Positions 47,689 to 57,101 are shown, counted from the stretch's first letter. The stretch is 64,000 bases of DNA from Methylophilus sp. 42 (GCF_000384155.1 NZ_KB913031.1:62001-126000); one strand, 5' to 3'. The notes: generated from the sequence alone by a model not told the origin. Program-made: numbers and translations.

Positions 47689-48243
47689 TTCTTTTTCGCC
47701 TCTCGGCGAGTCACTTTCTGATGCTTGCCCCTCAGAAAGTAACCAAAGAGGAGGGCACCCAGCCATCACGGCCTTCGGCTTCCTTGCGTTGCTCAACAAA
47801 ATAAGCCGGTCACGAAACTCATCCTAGCGGGCTGCACACTACGCAGCCCACCGCGGGATTCGAACAGTCGCTCCCTCTACTCTTATTTTGTCTCCGCTAC
47901 TCAGCGTGATGGAATGGGATTTGTCTCATCTAACTTGCATTGATTTAGTTCGGATGGTTCAAAAACCAGATTCTTTTTTCTTCAATTCGCTAATGGTTGC
48001 AGTCGCATGGTGTTCGGGGCCCCCATCTGCCGCGCCGAGCAACGCAGGGTTGGCGGGAGTCTTCGGCCATCGGCTGTCCGAGTTCCGCAACAAGCCACGC
48101 TCTGTGTGGCTTGTCAGGGCGAGTTTCGATGGACGCCCGGCAAGCCGAGTAGCGCAGGAATTAAGCGGAAGTTGGGGTGTCTTGTTCTTTGCCTTCTTTC
48201 TTATGGACAAGCATAAGAAAGAAGGTCGCCGTAAAGGCGAAAT
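47689..48243 (+). repeat. Mosaic hairpin repeat, copy 3 (longest)
   Basis: Third copy, again in a convergent gap. Left end as copy 2 (hairpins at 47696-47709 and 47713-47740). Right end carries a new stem, CTTCTTTCTTA/TAAGAAAGAAG (48193-48224), around TGGACAAGCA, the same loop in reverse, then TCGCC/GGCGA. Module 1 is bounded by a perfect ACAAAATAAG/CTTATTTTGT pair (47796-47805 and 47882-47891) around GGGCTGC-ACACTAC-GCAGCCC (47829-47849). Module 2 holds ACAAGCCAC-GCTCTGT-GTGGCTTGT (48090-48114) followed by GAGTTTCGATGGACG. Open frames across it are not conserved between copies. Confidence 0.87.
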
Positions 48244-48292
48244 AGTTAGTTCATAAATTCACTTTGGCCCAGCAAAGAACAACCTTATTTAA

Positions 48293-49066
48293 TCAATCCG
48301 CATAATCCACAGTCAACGGCGCATGATCACTAAACCGTTCCGCCTTATATACACTGGCCGCAATCACCTTTGCGCCTAATGCCGGTGTTGCCAACTGGTA
48401 ATCAATACGCCAACCGACGTTTTTGGCATACGCCTGTCCGCGATTACTCCACCAGGTATAGCATTCATCCGTAGTATCAGGATATAGACCACGGTAGGTA
48501 TCCACCCAACCCACACGCCCCAGCACATCGGTCATCCAGGCCCGCTCTTCTGGCAAAAAGCCTGAATTTTTACGGTTACCTTTAAAGTTCTTGAGGTCGA
48601 TTTCCTGATGCGCGATATTCCAGTCACCGCAAATCACCACGTCACGACCAGAAGCGACCAACTGCTCAAGATGCGGTAAGAATACATCCATGACCTGAAA
48701 TTTAAATTGCTGGCGTTCTTCGCCACTGGAGCCACTCGGCAGGTATAAAGACACCACACTCAAATTGCCATATTGGCATTCCAGGTAACGACCTTCAGCA
48801 TCAATGTGCGCATGACCCAAACCAATGATGACTTTATCAGCAGGCTGTTTACTGTAGATGCCTACGCCGCTATAGCCTTTTTTCTCGGCATAGTGAAAAT
48901 AGCCATGATAGCCGGGTGGTTGCAGCATTTCAGGCTGCATATCACCTGCCTGCGCTTTCAGCTCCTGCAAACAGACAATATCGCCGCCACTATTTGCCAG
49001 CCAGGGCAAAAAGCCTTTGTTACAGGCTGACCGTATGCCATTGAGGTTCAAGGTTATAATACGCAT
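48293..49066 (-). CDS. xthA: Exodeoxyribonuclease III
   Basis: This 257-residue EEP-fold AP endonuclease/3' exonuclease carries [18 protein letters not shown], the metal Glu in [31 protein letters not shown] with Asp and Asn, and the catalytic His in [11 protein letters not shown]. It repairs abasic sites and 3' blocks. It diverges from pyrE with starts only 26 bases apart. Confidence 0.96.
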   Translation of the reverse strand: MRIITLNLNGIRSACNKGFLPWLANSGGDIVCLQELKAQAGDMQPEMLQPPGYHGYFHYAEKKGYSGVGIYSKQPADKVIIGLGHAHIDAEGRYLECQYGNLSVVSLYLPSGSSGEERQQFKFQVMDVFLPHLEQLVASGRDVVICGDWNIAHQEIDLKNFKGNRKNSGFLPEERAWMTDVLGRVGWVDTYRGLYPDTTDECYTWWSNRGQAYAKNVGWRIDYQLATPALGAKVIAASVYKAERFSDHAPLTVDYAD

Positions 49067-49092
49067 TGTCTAAATACTTTCTGCTTTTAAAA

Positions 49093-49740
49093 ATGACTAC
49101 AAACACATTAAGTGCCGATTTTATTGCTTTTTCCATCCACAAACAGGTGTTGCGCTTTGGCGAATTTAAAACCAAAGCGGGGCGCTTAAGCCCCTATTTT
49201 TTTAATGCTGGCCTGTTTGATGATGGCGAAAGCATGCTCAAACTGGGTGAATTCTACGCCAACAGTATTCTACAGTCTGGTTTGCAATTCGACATGCTGT
49301 TTGGCCCGGCCTATAAAGGCATTCCTTTAGTCACCGCGATTAGCATCGCTTTTGCGCGCATGGGCAAAAATTACCCTTATGCTTATAACCGCAAAGAAGC
49401 CAAAGACCATGGCGAGGGCGGCACACTGGTAGGCGCCGCATTAAAAGGCCGCGTGCTGATTATTGATGATGTGATTTCTGCCGGGACGTCTATCCGCGAA
49501 TCCGTCGAGCTGATTCGCAATGCGGGTGCCACACCTTGCGCCGTGAGCATTGCACTGGACCGCCAGGAAAAAGGCTTGGGTGAGTTATCAGCCGTGCAAG
49601 AAGTGGAGCAAACTAATCAGATGCCAGTGGTCAGCATTGCCAGACTGGCTGACCTGTTTGCGTATTTGCAAGGCAATGAGGAGCTGGCGCAGTATTTCCC
49701 GGCCATTGAAGCTTACCGCGCGCAGTATTGCATACGATAG
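49093..49740 (+). CDS. pyrE: Orotate phosphoribosyltransferase
   Basis: This 215-residue pyrimidine enzyme makes orotidine 5'-phosphate from orotate and PRPP. The family pattern includes [45 protein letters not shown] with the mobile-loop lysines, and the PRPP motif [15 protein letters not shown] start at the ATG at 49093; the upstream in-frame codon lies against the xthA start and adds nine non-family residues. Confidence 0.96.
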   Translation: MTTNTLSADFIAFSIHKQVLRFGEFKTKAGRLSPYFFNAGLFDDGESMLKLGEFYANSILQSGLQFDMLFGPAYKGIPLVTAISIAFARMGKNYPYAYNRKEAKDHGEGGTLVGAALKGRVLIIDDVISAGTSIRESVELIRNAGATPCAVSIALDRQEKGLGELSAVQEVEQTNQMPVVSIARLADLFAYLQGNEELAQYFPAIEAYRAQYCIR

Positions 49741-49750
49741 ATCAAGCCTA

Positions 49751-49784
49751 ATAAATAAAGCGAGCAAATGCTCGCTTTATTTAT
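49751..49784. terminator. Bidirectional terminator between pyrE and the YidB-like gene
   Basis: ATAAATAAAGCGAGCA and TGCTCGCTTTATTTAT form a perfect 16-bp stem with a 2-base loop, placed between two convergent stop codons and AT-rich on both flanks. Confidence 0.92.
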
Positions 49785-50170
49785 TTCAACATGCCCATTA
49801 AACGGGACATTATCAGTGCCGGATTATTTTCCACCGCACCATTCGGTGTCAATTGGTTCACAACATCCGGCAAATGCTCGGCAATTTTACCCGTCAGGTC
49901 ATCTGTACTCATATTCAATTTACCGGCAATTCCGGCAAGCACCGAACCGCCTAAGGCCGCACCAATTTGCTGCGCATTGACATTCAGGTTAGCGCCGGTA
50001 CTCACCCAGGAATCTACCTGCTCAGACAAACCACCATTTTTCAGTGCTTGCAAAATGCCAGGTAAACCACCGTATTGCTGAAACAACTCCATGGCCAGTT
50101 TCGCCAATGGACCTTTATCACCCATGACTTTGTTCATCATGGCGCCAGCGACGCTATCGAATAATCCCAT
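49781..50170 (-). CDS. YidB/DUF937-family protein
   Basis: This 129-residue small helical protein belongs to the YidB-like DUF937 group: MGLFDSVAGAMM, then GGLPGILQALKNGGLSEQVDSWVSTGANLNVNAQQIGAALG and LTGKIAEHLPDVVNQLTPNG. It has no signal peptide and no known catalytic residues. Recent work on E. coli YidB concerns self-assembling small proteins, but the role here is unknown. Monocistronic. Confidence 0.88.
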   Translation of the reverse strand: MGLFDSVAGAMMNKVMGDKGPLAKLAMELFQQYGGLPGILQALKNGGLSEQVDSWVSTGANLNVNAQQIGAALGGSVLAGIAGKLNMSTDDLTGKIAEHLPDVVNQLTPNGAVENNPALIMSRLMGMLK

Positions 50171-50320
50171 TTTTTCTTCCTTCTAAATATGCGGTTGATC
50201 AATAAGAAAGCCTGTTTCGCCTAGATGGTAGAAACAGAAAGGCTAACATTTATTGTCAATTGTAAACCAAAGGTAGTGTACTTAGGCACTATTGCTTGCT
50301 CTAGTACAATCTGGTCAGCA

Positions 50321-51421
50321 TCAGAACCGCTCGTGTGCGCCTAAATACCGCCATTGCCCCGGCGGTAACTTACCCAAATTAATGCTGCCAATCCGAATGC
50401 GTTTCAAACCGACCACATGCAAACCCACCAGCTCACACATGCGACGAATCTGCCGTTTGCGGCCTTCACGCAACACAAAGCGCAGTTGGTCCTCATTTTG
50501 CCAAGAAACTTTAGCGGGCCTTAGCTGAACACCATCCAGACTGAGACCGTAATTTAATAACGCCAGGCCATTATTGCTCAGCTGGCCTTCTACCCGCACC
50601 AGATATTCTTTTTCTACATTGGAGTCATCGCCAATCAGCTTGCGTGCAACGCGGCCATCCTGGGTAAGTACCAGCAAGCCGGTGGAGTCGATATCCAATC
50701 TGCCTGCCGGGGCCAGACCACGCAAATGCCCGCGCTTGAAGTCGATGCCACTGCTATCTTCTGACCATTGATTGTCCGGATTAAACAGCACAACCGCAGG
50801 TTCATAACCATCCTCGGCTTGCCCGCTGACGTAACCAACAGGTTTGTGTAGCAAAATGGTCACCGTTTCGGCCTGATGCTCTTTGGCATAGGCACTAATC
50901 ACGATCTCGGCATCCGGCGCAATCCGCGTACCTAAGGTTTCAATGATTTCACCATCAACCTTGACCCAGCCGTTGGCAATCCAGTCATCGGCTTCACGGC
51001 GCGAGCACAGGCCACGGTCTGCCATCACTTTGGACAAGCGCGGTTGCAAGTCAGCATCTGCTACGGTTGGCGTTGGCGTCGCTCTGCGGGCGGGTGGTCT
51101 ACCCCCTGTTTTCGCAACATATGGGCGATCTTTATCACGTGGCTTCTCGCTGCGGCCTGCGCCAGCTCTGGCTGCGGGCGGGCGTCCGCCGCCTGCATAG
51201 GCTGATTTGCCAGCGGGTTTACGCTGATCTTTATCTTTAAATACTTTGTCTTTGCGCGGTGCTTGCTCTTTTGAGCCGGCATCTTGTTGCACCTCAGCAT
51301 ACACCTCTTTTTTGGCAGGTGGTTTAGTACGATCACGCAGCTCCGGAGACAATTGTCTGACCGGTTTCTGGCGTTTTTGATCAGCGGTAGCGGAGGATTT
51401 ATTGAGTTTGAGCGTAGACAA
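50321..51421 (-). CDS. RsuA/RluB/RluF-family 23S rRNA pseudouridine synthase with basic N-terminal extension
   Basis: This 366-residue enzyme has three parts. A disordered tail (1-125) is rich in Lys, Arg, Pro and Gly. An S4 RNA-binding domain follows ([29 protein letters not shown]). The catalytic domain has [11 protein letters not shown], the active Asp in [17 protein letters not shown] and [16 protein letters not shown]. The insert [13 protein letters not shown] and KPVGYVSG suggest the RluF/RluB side of the family (helix 80 of 23S rRNA). I cannot separate the two, so no symbol is given. Confidence 0.88.
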   Translation of the reverse strand: MSTLKLNKSSATADQKRQKPVRQLSPELRDRTKPPAKKEVYAEVQQDAGSKEQAPRKDKVFKDKDQRKPAGKSAYAGGGRPPAARAGAGRSEKPRDKDRPYVAKTGGRPPARRATPTPTVADADLQPRLSKVMADRGLCSRREADDWIANGWVKVDGEIIETLGTRIAPDAEIVISAYAKEHQAETVTILLHKPVGYVSGQAEDGYEPAVVLFNPDNQWSEDSSGIDFKRGHLRGLAPAGRLDIDSTGLLVLTQDGRVARKLIGDDSNVEKEYLVRVEGQLSNNGLALLNYGLSLDGVQLRPAKVSWQNEDQLRFVLREGRKRQIRRMCELVGLHVVGLKRIRIGSINLGKLPPGQWRYLGAHERF

Positions 51422-51466
51422 AACAGTCTTCTCACTAATGAAAGATGAATAAGTTGCTATTGTAAT

Positions 51467-52720
51467 TTATTTGGCTGCTGACGCACGAAAATTCAGGCTA
51501 CCAGGCTGCTTGCGCGCACTCTCTGGCATATAACGTAAAATGCTTTCGGCCCGCGCCAACTCCGGTTTTTTTGCCATAAACTGCTGTTTCCAGGCACGAT
51601 GCGGATTTTTGATGATTCCCGCTAGCCAGGCGGCTTGTATCGGATTCATCTGCGCAGGGGAGAGGCCAAAGTAATAATTTGCCGCGGCATGTGCGCCACA
51701 CAAGCTGGGACCCCAATCGACCGTATTCAGATACAAGTTAAGAATGTTTGTTTTATCCAGCGTGTTTTCCAGTTGCACCGCATAAAGCAACTCTTCTATT
51801 TTGCGCTTCCAGGTCCGTTCGCCATTGGTGAACATATACTTAACGACTTGCTGCGTAATCGTGCTGCCACCCACCGCCTTGTCAGTGCTTTCCTTGCCCA
51901 GCAGTTGCTGCATTTGCGTAAGCGCATAGCCAGGATGGTGCCTAAACTCGGCATCTTCGGCAATAATGGTTGCCATCGGTAACCAGCGGCCCATTTTGTC
52001 GTAGTTGAGCCAATGTACTTTTTCCGGGTGCTTTTGCTCATCCAGCAACGGGCAATCATATTGCACAGACGAAGCGGTGACCTTACTTAAGTCCAACCCG
52101 CTCACGTGTAACTGCGCCAGCTGCGGTTGCACACTCCAGCTTTGGCGGGGCCAGCGCAAAATGCCCGTGGCCGAAAGAGACCCGGATACCGTGGCTTGCG
52201 AAATCGCCTCTGAATGGCCGCGCAAAGGACTCAGCAAACTGGCCAGAGGCGTGGCTGGCAGGGTCCAGTTCAGCTTTAATGAGCGCATGGTAGCCTTGCC
52301 TTCAAAATCAATTTTGAATGGCTGTTTGGCCGCGTCCACTAATAAATAACCATTTAATTGCTGCCCATCGAGCTTTAACCACAACGCCACAGAATCCAGC
52401 ATCAATGGTTTATCACTGACGGATTTGGCTTCCAGCCAACAGTGCTGGCAATGCACACGCAAACCATCAGCATCATTCAGCCGGACATCGCCATGATGCA
52501 GGCTGAAGCCTTTTTTATCCAGTAACCAGCGCCCGGCTGGAGAAGTCGCCAGCATCAACATGGGCAGTACGCGCACTTGTATGCCACTGCCTACTGGCAA
52601 CTTTACCCGCCAGGCCGTTTTGTCATAAGGTTGCCAAACCCAGGCCGCCACGCCGAGGATGGCCAGCAAGCAGGCAATCAACAGGCTAATAATGAGGCGT
52701 AGGCACCATTTTTTCAGCAT
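51467..52720 (-). CDS. GT51 peptidoglycan glycosyltransferase with long N-terminal domain
   Basis: This 417-residue protein has an N-terminal membrane helix (LRLIISLLIACLLAILGVAAWVW), then about 190 residues resembling an AsmA-like or beta-rich periplasmic stretch. A GT51 transglycosylase domain follows (about 225-390): IIAEDAEFRHHPGY with the catalytic Glu, GGSTITQQVVKYMF, RKIEELLYAVQLENTLDKTNILNLYLNTVDWG, and AAWLAGIIKNPHRA. There is no transpeptidase domain. It polymerises lipid II glycan strands. Monofunctional MtgA is normally about 240 residues, so the extra domain is notable. Confidence 0.87.
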   Translation of the reverse strand: MLKKWCLRLIISLLIACLLAILGVAAWVWQPYDKTAWRVKLPVGSGIQVRVLPMLMLATSPAGRWLLDKKGFSLHHGDVRLNDADGLRVHCQHCWLEAKSVSDKPLMLDSVALWLKLDGQQLNGYLLVDAAKQPFKIDFEGKATMRSLKLNWTLPATPLASLLSPLRGHSEAISQATVSGSLSATGILRWPRQSWSVQPQLAQLHVSGLDLSKVTASSVQYDCPLLDEQKHPEKVHWLNYDKMGRWLPMATIIAEDAEFRHHPGYALTQMQQLLGKESTDKAVGGSTITQQVVKYMFTNGERTWKRKIEELLYAVQLENTLDKTNILNLYLNTVDWGPSLCGAHAAANYYFGLSPAQMNPIQAAWLAGIIKNPHRAWKQQFMAKKPELARAESILRYMPESARKQPGSLNFRASAAK

Positions 52721-52732
52721 GATGGCGTCACC

Positions 52733-53047
52733 TTAAACCAGCAAACGCTCCACCACCTTGCCCTGCTGCAGATGGCTCTCAATGATGTCGTCAATGTCGC
52801 TTTCATCGACAAAGGTGTACCACACCGCGTCCGGGTAAACCACCATGACCGGCCCCTCGGCACAACGGTCCAGGCAACCGGCACGGTTGATGCGGACTTT
52901 GCCCGCACCCGCCAGGCCTTGTTGTTTGACTTGCTTTTTCATGTAGTCAAACGCAGCCTCGGCGCCTCTGTTCATGCAGCAGTCTTCGCCGTTTTCGCGC
53001 TGGTTAAGACAAAAAAATACGTGATATTGAAAGTGGCTTGCGGTCAT
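52733..53047 (-). CDS. Thioredoxin-fold (2Fe-2S) ferredoxin
   Basis: This 104-residue protein is of the Shethna/NuoE-like thioredoxin-fold ferredoxin type. Ligand cysteines appear in VFFCLNQRENGEDCC and INRAGCLDRCAEGPVMVVYPDAVWYTFV. Its electron partner is unknown. It lies 12 bases upstream of the GT51 gene on the same strand, and an iron-sulphur protein in an envelope cluster has no obvious logic. Confidence 0.88.
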   Translation of the reverse strand: MTASHFQYHVFFCLNQRENGEDCCMNRGAEAAFDYMKKQVKQQGLAGAGKVRINRAGCLDRCAEGPVMVVYPDAVWYTFVDESDIDDIIESHLQQGKVVERLLV

Positions 53048-53085
53048 AACGATTGCCTTGTAAAACCTCGCACCGAATGCAACGC

Positions 53086-54042
53086 TTATTCGGTGGAGAG
53101 TTGGTCATCTCTGGTAAAGGTCCAGGTACGCGTAATGCTCAGTACATCGGTATCCTGGCGAATATCTTCCGGAAAGACCGGAAAGGGGGCCGCCAGCTGG
53201 ACAATGCGGCGCGCAGATTCATCCAATAACCGGTGCCCGGAGCTCTGGTGGATACGAATATTTTCTATACTACCATCGGCTTTGATGGAAACGGTCATTT
53301 GTAATTTACCGTAGAGCTTTTGGATTCTGGCCGTTTGCGGATAATTCAGGTTACCCACGCGCTCGATTTGTTGCCGCCATTGCTCTACATAATTGGCAAA
53401 ACGATATGCACGCGTGCGCGCGCCAACAAACTGGCGCTTGGGCCGCATTTCGTATTCTTCCTGCTGCTTGGCAATCAGCGCCTCTAGCTTAGCCATCTCT
53501 TGCATGGCTGCCGTTTGCGGCTGCGCTTGCACCGGCACATGTTGCGAAGGTGGCTGCTGCCGGGCCGCCGCATGTAGCTGCGACAACGGCGGTGTTTGCA
53601 GGCTGGTCACGGCCTGACTGGCTTTTAATTGCGTGAGCAGGGCTTGCGCCTCTTGCTCTAATTGCGCCACGCGCTGCTTTTCACGCACCAGTTCAGCTTC
53701 ATGCGGGCTGCTCGCAGTTGTTGCCGACGGTAGCGTGGCCTGGGCGGCATGTGGCATAGAAGCCTGCATTTGTTGCACACTGGGCAAGGCACTCTTCATC
53801 TGCCGCTTTTCATCGGTATTGCCGCCGCGATCAAGATTGGCTTGCGCCAGCGCATCTGCCTTCTCGGGTGCACTTTTGGTTTTGCTGTTAACCAGCATGA
53901 CCTCCAATGAAGGAATCTGGTCTTTAAAAGCCTTGAGTTCCGGCTGGAAATGCAGTGTTAGCACCACCGCATGTGCCAGTAGCGAAAACCACAATGCCCA
54001 CACCAGCGGTGAGCGTTTGCGGAAACTCTCTGGTAAGCCCAT
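53086..54042 (-). CDS. TonB-family energy transducer
   Basis: This 318-residue protein has one N-terminal transmembrane helix (PLVWALWFSLLAHAVVLTLHF with the SxxxH motif), a long Gln/Ala-rich periplasmic coiled segment (about 100-220), and a C-terminal TonB domain (LNYPQTARIQKLYGKLQMTVSIKADGSIENIRIHQSSGHRLLDESARRIV). It would couple proton force to outer-membrane receptors. No exbB or exbD is adjacent. The open frame reaches a TTG at 54057 that abuts the mpl stop; I prefer the ATG at 54042. Confidence 0.88.
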   Translation of the reverse strand: MGLPESFRKRSPLVWALWFSLLAHAVVLTLHFQPELKAFKDQIPSLEVMLVNSKTKSAPEKADALAQANLDRGGNTDEKRQMKSALPSVQQMQASMPHAAQATLPSATTASSPHEAELVREKQRVAQLEQEAQALLTQLKASQAVTSLQTPPLSQLHAAARQQPPSQHVPVQAQPQTAAMQEMAKLEALIAKQQEEYEMRPKRQFVGARTRAYRFANYVEQWRQQIERVGNLNYPQTARIQKLYGKLQMTVSIKADGSIENIRIHQSSGHRLLDESARRIVQLAAPFPVFPEDIRQDTDVLSITRTWTFTRDDQLSTE

Positions 54043-54057
54043 TCGGCGTCTGCCCAA

Positions 54058-55428
54058 CTATCCCTGCAAGGCCTGCAACAATTTTTGGTGTACGCCACCA
54101 AAGCCGCCATTACTCATCACCAGCACCTGATCCCCTGCTTGCGCGGCGGCGGCCACCGCAGCCACCAACTGCCCCAGATCATCATAGGTTTGCGCTTTAT
54201 GCTGGATGGGCGCTAAAGCCGCCGCCGCATCCCAACCCAGGTTATTGGCATAGCAGAATACGGCATCGGCATCACGCAGGCTACCGGGCAAGGCATCTTT
54301 CATCACCCCCAGTTTCATGGTGTTGGAACGTGGCTCCAACACGGCCAAAATGCGGGCTTTACCCACTTTGGCACGCAGACCAGCCACCGTGGTGGCAATC
54401 GCCGTCGGGTGATGGGCAAAATCGTCATAAACCGTCACGCCATTAGTCACGCCTTTGACTTCCATGCGGCGTTTCACATTCTTGAACTCACCCAATGCTT
54501 CAATCGCAATACATGGCGCAACCCCAACATGACGTGCGGCAGCAATCACGGCCAGTGCATTATTGCGATTATGCTCACCGAGCAACTCCCAGCTCACATT
54601 GCCTTGGCGCTCACCGTTAAAATACACATCAAACCGGCCGTGTGCATCGACATTTTGTACCTGCCAGCCACTGACACTGTCTATACGCTCCAGCCCGCTC
54701 CAGCAGCCACGCGCAATCACGCGATCCAGGCTGTCCTGCTGGTTGGCAACCACCAAGCCTTGTTGCGGCACAGTACGCACCAGATGGTGAAACTGTTTTT
54801 CAATCGCGGGCAGGTCTTCAAAAATATCGGCGTGATCAAACTCAAGGTTATTCAACACCGCCGTACGCGGGCGGTAATGCACGAACTTGGAACGCTTGTC
54901 GAAGAAAGCCGTATCGTATTCATCGGCCTCAATAACAAAAAACGGCGAAACGGATTTGGGATCTTGCCTGGGTGTTTGTGGCAAACGGGCAGACACTCCA
55001 AAGTTCTCTGGCACACCACCAATCAGGAAACCAGGCGCCAGTCCTGCATACTCCAGCACCCAGGCCAGCATAGAAGAAGTAGTAGTCTTGCCATGCGTAC
55101 CCGCGACCGCCAACACCCATTTACCTTGCAACACATTCTCGGCCAGCCATTGCGGGCCAGAAATATAAGGTAAGCCCTGGTTGAGGATTTCCTCCATCAG
55201 CGGATTGCCGCGGGTCACCACGTTACCAATCACATAGATATCGGGATTCAGGCTAGTTTGTGCAGGGTCAAAGCCCTCAATCAACTCAATGCCTTGCGCT
55301 TCGAGTTGCGTGCTCATGGGTGGATAAACATTGGCATCACACCCGGTGACACGGTGTCCGGCCGCTTTGGCCAGCACGGCGATGCCACCCATAAAAGTGC
55401 CACAAATACCAAGGATGTGAATGTGCAT
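54058..55428 (-). CDS. mpl: UDP-N-acetylmuramate:L-alanyl-gamma-D-glutamyl-meso-diaminopimelate ligase
   Basis: This 456-residue Mur ligase homologue salvages wall tripeptide. The Mpl start MHIHILGICGTFMGGIAVLAKAAGHRVTGCDANVYPPMS differs from MurC. The ATP loop is VAGTHGKTTTSSMLAW, and FFVIEADEYDTAFFDKRSKFVHY and HNRNNALAVIAA follow, with DDFAHHPTAI at the C-terminal domain. Start at 55428 set by the family N-terminus. It fits with the AmpG-like permease 7 kb away. Confidence 0.95.
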   Translation of the reverse strand: MHIHILGICGTFMGGIAVLAKAAGHRVTGCDANVYPPMSTQLEAQGIELIEGFDPAQTSLNPDIYVIGNVVTRGNPLMEEILNQGLPYISGPQWLAENVLQGKWVLAVAGTHGKTTTSSMLAWVLEYAGLAPGFLIGGVPENFGVSARLPQTPRQDPKSVSPFFVIEADEYDTAFFDKRSKFVHYRPRTAVLNNLEFDHADIFEDLPAIEKQFHHLVRTVPQQGLVVANQQDSLDRVIARGCWSGLERIDSVSGWQVQNVDAHGRFDVYFNGERQGNVSWELLGEHNRNNALAVIAAARHVGVAPCIAIEALGEFKNVKRRMEVKGVTNGVTVYDDFAHHPTAIATTVAGLRAKVGKARILAVLEPRSNTMKLGVMKDALPGSLRDADAVFCYANNLGWDAAAALAPIQHKAQTYDDLGQLVAAVAAAAQAGDQVLVMSNGGFGGVHQKLLQALQG

Positions 55429-55447
55429 AGACTTTACCAGAACAATG

Positions 55448-55478
55448 AATGCATGCATTTTACCAAACAACGTCTGGT
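55448..55478. other. Paired palindromes between mpl and thiE
   Basis: AATGCATGCATT (55448-55459) is a perfect 12-base palindrome. TTTACCA-N9-TGGTAAA follows (about 55459-55480) and could act as a weak hairpin terminator for thiDE or an mpl leader element. Confidence 0.35.
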
Positions 55479-55498
55479 AAAGCGGTAGCGATTACCGC

Positions 55499-56125
55499 TC
55501 AATTTTTGGCAAATAGTGGCAGATACTGGCGGCAGCGTGCAGCGATATCTGCAGCCTGGAAAATATCAGTAATCACCGCCAATGCATCGGCACCTGCTTC
55601 AACTAATGGGCGAGCATTATCCAGCGTAATGCCACCGATACCAACGACCGACACTGCCAATAACTGCTTGGCTTGTGTGAACAAGGCAGCACTTGCCCGC
55701 GGTGCATTTGGCTTGGTAGAAGAAGGGTAACAGGCCCCGAATGCCACATAATCAGCCCCCGCTGCCTGCGCCTGTTCGGCCAACTCAAAGCGGTTATAGC
55801 AGGAAGCACCAATGATTTTCTGTGGTCCCAGCACCGCACGTGCCGCAGCAATCGCACTATCATGTTGGCCGACATGCACGCCATCGGCATCAAGTTCGGC
55901 AGCCAGTGTGACGTGGTCATTAATCAGTAAAGGAATATGCGCTTGGCGGCAAATCGCCAGCAAGGCTGTCGCTTGCTCTAAACGCAAGGCATCGTTAGCG
56001 GTTTTATGGCGGTATTGCACCAGTGAAACCCCACCTTGCAAAGCTTGTGACACTTGCGCGCACAGCAAGGCGGTGTCATCACAATCCGGTGTGACCAGAT
56101 ATAAACCGCTAATGCTGAAGTTCAC
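55499..56125 (-). CDS. thiE: Thiamine-phosphate synthase
   Basis: This roughly 208-residue TIM-barrel enzyme joins HMP diphosphate and thiazole phosphate. Signatures are GLYLVTPD, GGVSLVQYRHKTA, LLINDHVTLAAELDADGVHVGQHD and IIGASCYNRFELAEQAQAAGADYVAFGACYPSSTKP, then VVGIGGITLDNARPLVEAGADALAVI. I choose the GTG at 56125 (AGGA box upstream), which overlaps the thiD end by 17 bases. An ATG at 56143 would add six residues and also overlap thiD. Confidence 0.94.
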   Translation of the reverse strand: MNFSISGLYLVTPDCDDTALLCAQVSQALQGGVSLVQYRHKTANDALRLEQATALLAICRQAHIPLLINDHVTLAAELDADGVHVGQHDSAIAAARAVLGPQKIIGASCYNRFELAEQAQAAGADYVAFGACYPSSTKPNAPRASAALFTQAKQLLAVSVVGIGGITLDNARPLVEAGADALAVITDIFQAADIAARCRQYLPLFAKN

Positions 56126-56966
56126 TCGCTTTTTCCTGCACATCAGACTCGCGCGCCCAGAAGAAGCGGTCAGGAATAAATTGTCCCATCCCAGGACGGA
56201 AAGCATGACGTAGCGTTTGCCAGGTAAATTCCTGCGCTTCATGCACAGCTTCTTCCATGGTCAACCCGTGCGCCAGACAAGCAGTAATTGCGCTGGTCAG
56301 TGTACAACCTGAGCCATGATAACTGCCAGGCAAACGTTCCCAGTGATAATCTTTAATCAGCCCAGGCATCTCATTTTGCACGCCATACAAGCTGTTGACC
56401 ACATCATTAGAGCGCTCATGTGTACCAGTGATCATCACATATTCACTGCCCATACCCAACAAGCGCAATGCGCACTCCTCGAGCGAGCTGTGTTTAACTT
56501 CATCACTTTCATCATAATAAGCCAGGCGACGCGCTTCCAGGCTATTAGGGGTAATCAGGGTTGCCTGCGGGAAAAGTAATTCGCACATGGCTGCCTGCAT
56601 TTCTTCATTGGAAAGCTCGTCCCCACGACCTGAAGCGAGGATGGGATCGATGATTAGCGGTACATCCGGATAATCGGCAACGATTTCTGCAATCACCGCC
56701 ACGTTTTCAACGCTACCTAATAAGCCTAATTTAAAGGCACTCACAGAGACATCTTCGAGAATCGCACGTGCCTGGTCATTAATCCAGTCTGCATCCAGTG
56801 GCATCACACTTTCCACACCTACGGTATCCTGCACCGTCACGCCGGTAATCACAGACAGCGGGTAACAGCCAATACTGGCGAGCGCCATGATATCCGCTTG
56901 CACACCGGCGCCACTGCTCGGATCGGTCGCTGCAAATGTTAAAACGGTGGGTGGAGTATTGGCCAT
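56109..56966 (-). CDS. thiD: Hydroxymethylpyrimidine/phosphomethylpyrimidine kinase
   Basis: This 285-residue ribokinase-fold enzyme phosphorylates HMP twice. It has the start PTVLTFAATDPSSGAGVQADIMALASIGCYPLSVITGVTVQDT, then IIDPILASGRG, TLITPNSLEARRL and GSGCTLTSAITACLAHG with the catalytic Asp replaced in context by SGCT-family sequence (the usual GTGCTLS/DTFC loop). It has a longer C-terminus than E. coli ThiD. It is co-transcribed with thiE. The tRNA-Gly gene lies 11 bases upstream on the same strand. Confidence 0.94.
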   Translation of the reverse strand: MANTPPTVLTFAATDPSSGAGVQADIMALASIGCYPLSVITGVTVQDTVGVESVMPLDADWINDQARAILEDVSVSAFKLGLLGSVENVAVIAEIVADYPDVPLIIDPILASGRGDELSNEEMQAAMCELLFPQATLITPNSLEARRLAYYDESDEVKHSSLEECALRLLGMGSEYVMITGTHERSNDVVNSLYGVQNEMPGLIKDYHWERLPGSYHGSGCTLTSAITACLAHGLTMEEAVHEAQEFTWQTLRHAFRPGMGQFIPDRFFWARESDVQEKASELQH

Positions 56967-56977
56967 GAAAATTCCTT

Positions 56978-57051
56978 TGGAGCGGCTGACGGGAATCGAA
57001 CCCGCGTATCAAGCTTGGGAAGCTGGCGTTCTACCATTGAACTACAGCCGC
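56978..57051 (-). tRNA. tRNA-Gly (anticodon CCC)
   Basis: The minus strand reads GCGGCTG ... CAGCCGC-T-CCA, a perfect 7-bp acceptor stem with U73 and encoded CCA, 74 nt in all. The D arm is GTTC-AATGGTA-GAAC, the anticodon loop is TTCCCAA (anticodon CCC), and the T arm is GCGGG-TTCGAAT-CCCGT. The anticodon stem CCAGC/GCTTG contains one C-U mismatch (position 28-42). A perfect TATAAT box (57066-57071) stands about 15 bases before the 5' end. The integrated element begins beside that 5' end. Confidence 0.95.
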
Positions 57052-57101
57052 TTTGTAACACACTGATTATAAAACACTTTATTTTAGTGTAGTTTTCAAT
57101 G

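Noticed and set aside
54409-55173. A 254-codon plus-strand frame opposite mpl
   Set aside because: Antisense of a well-conserved Mur ligase; no ribosome site and no recognisable domain.
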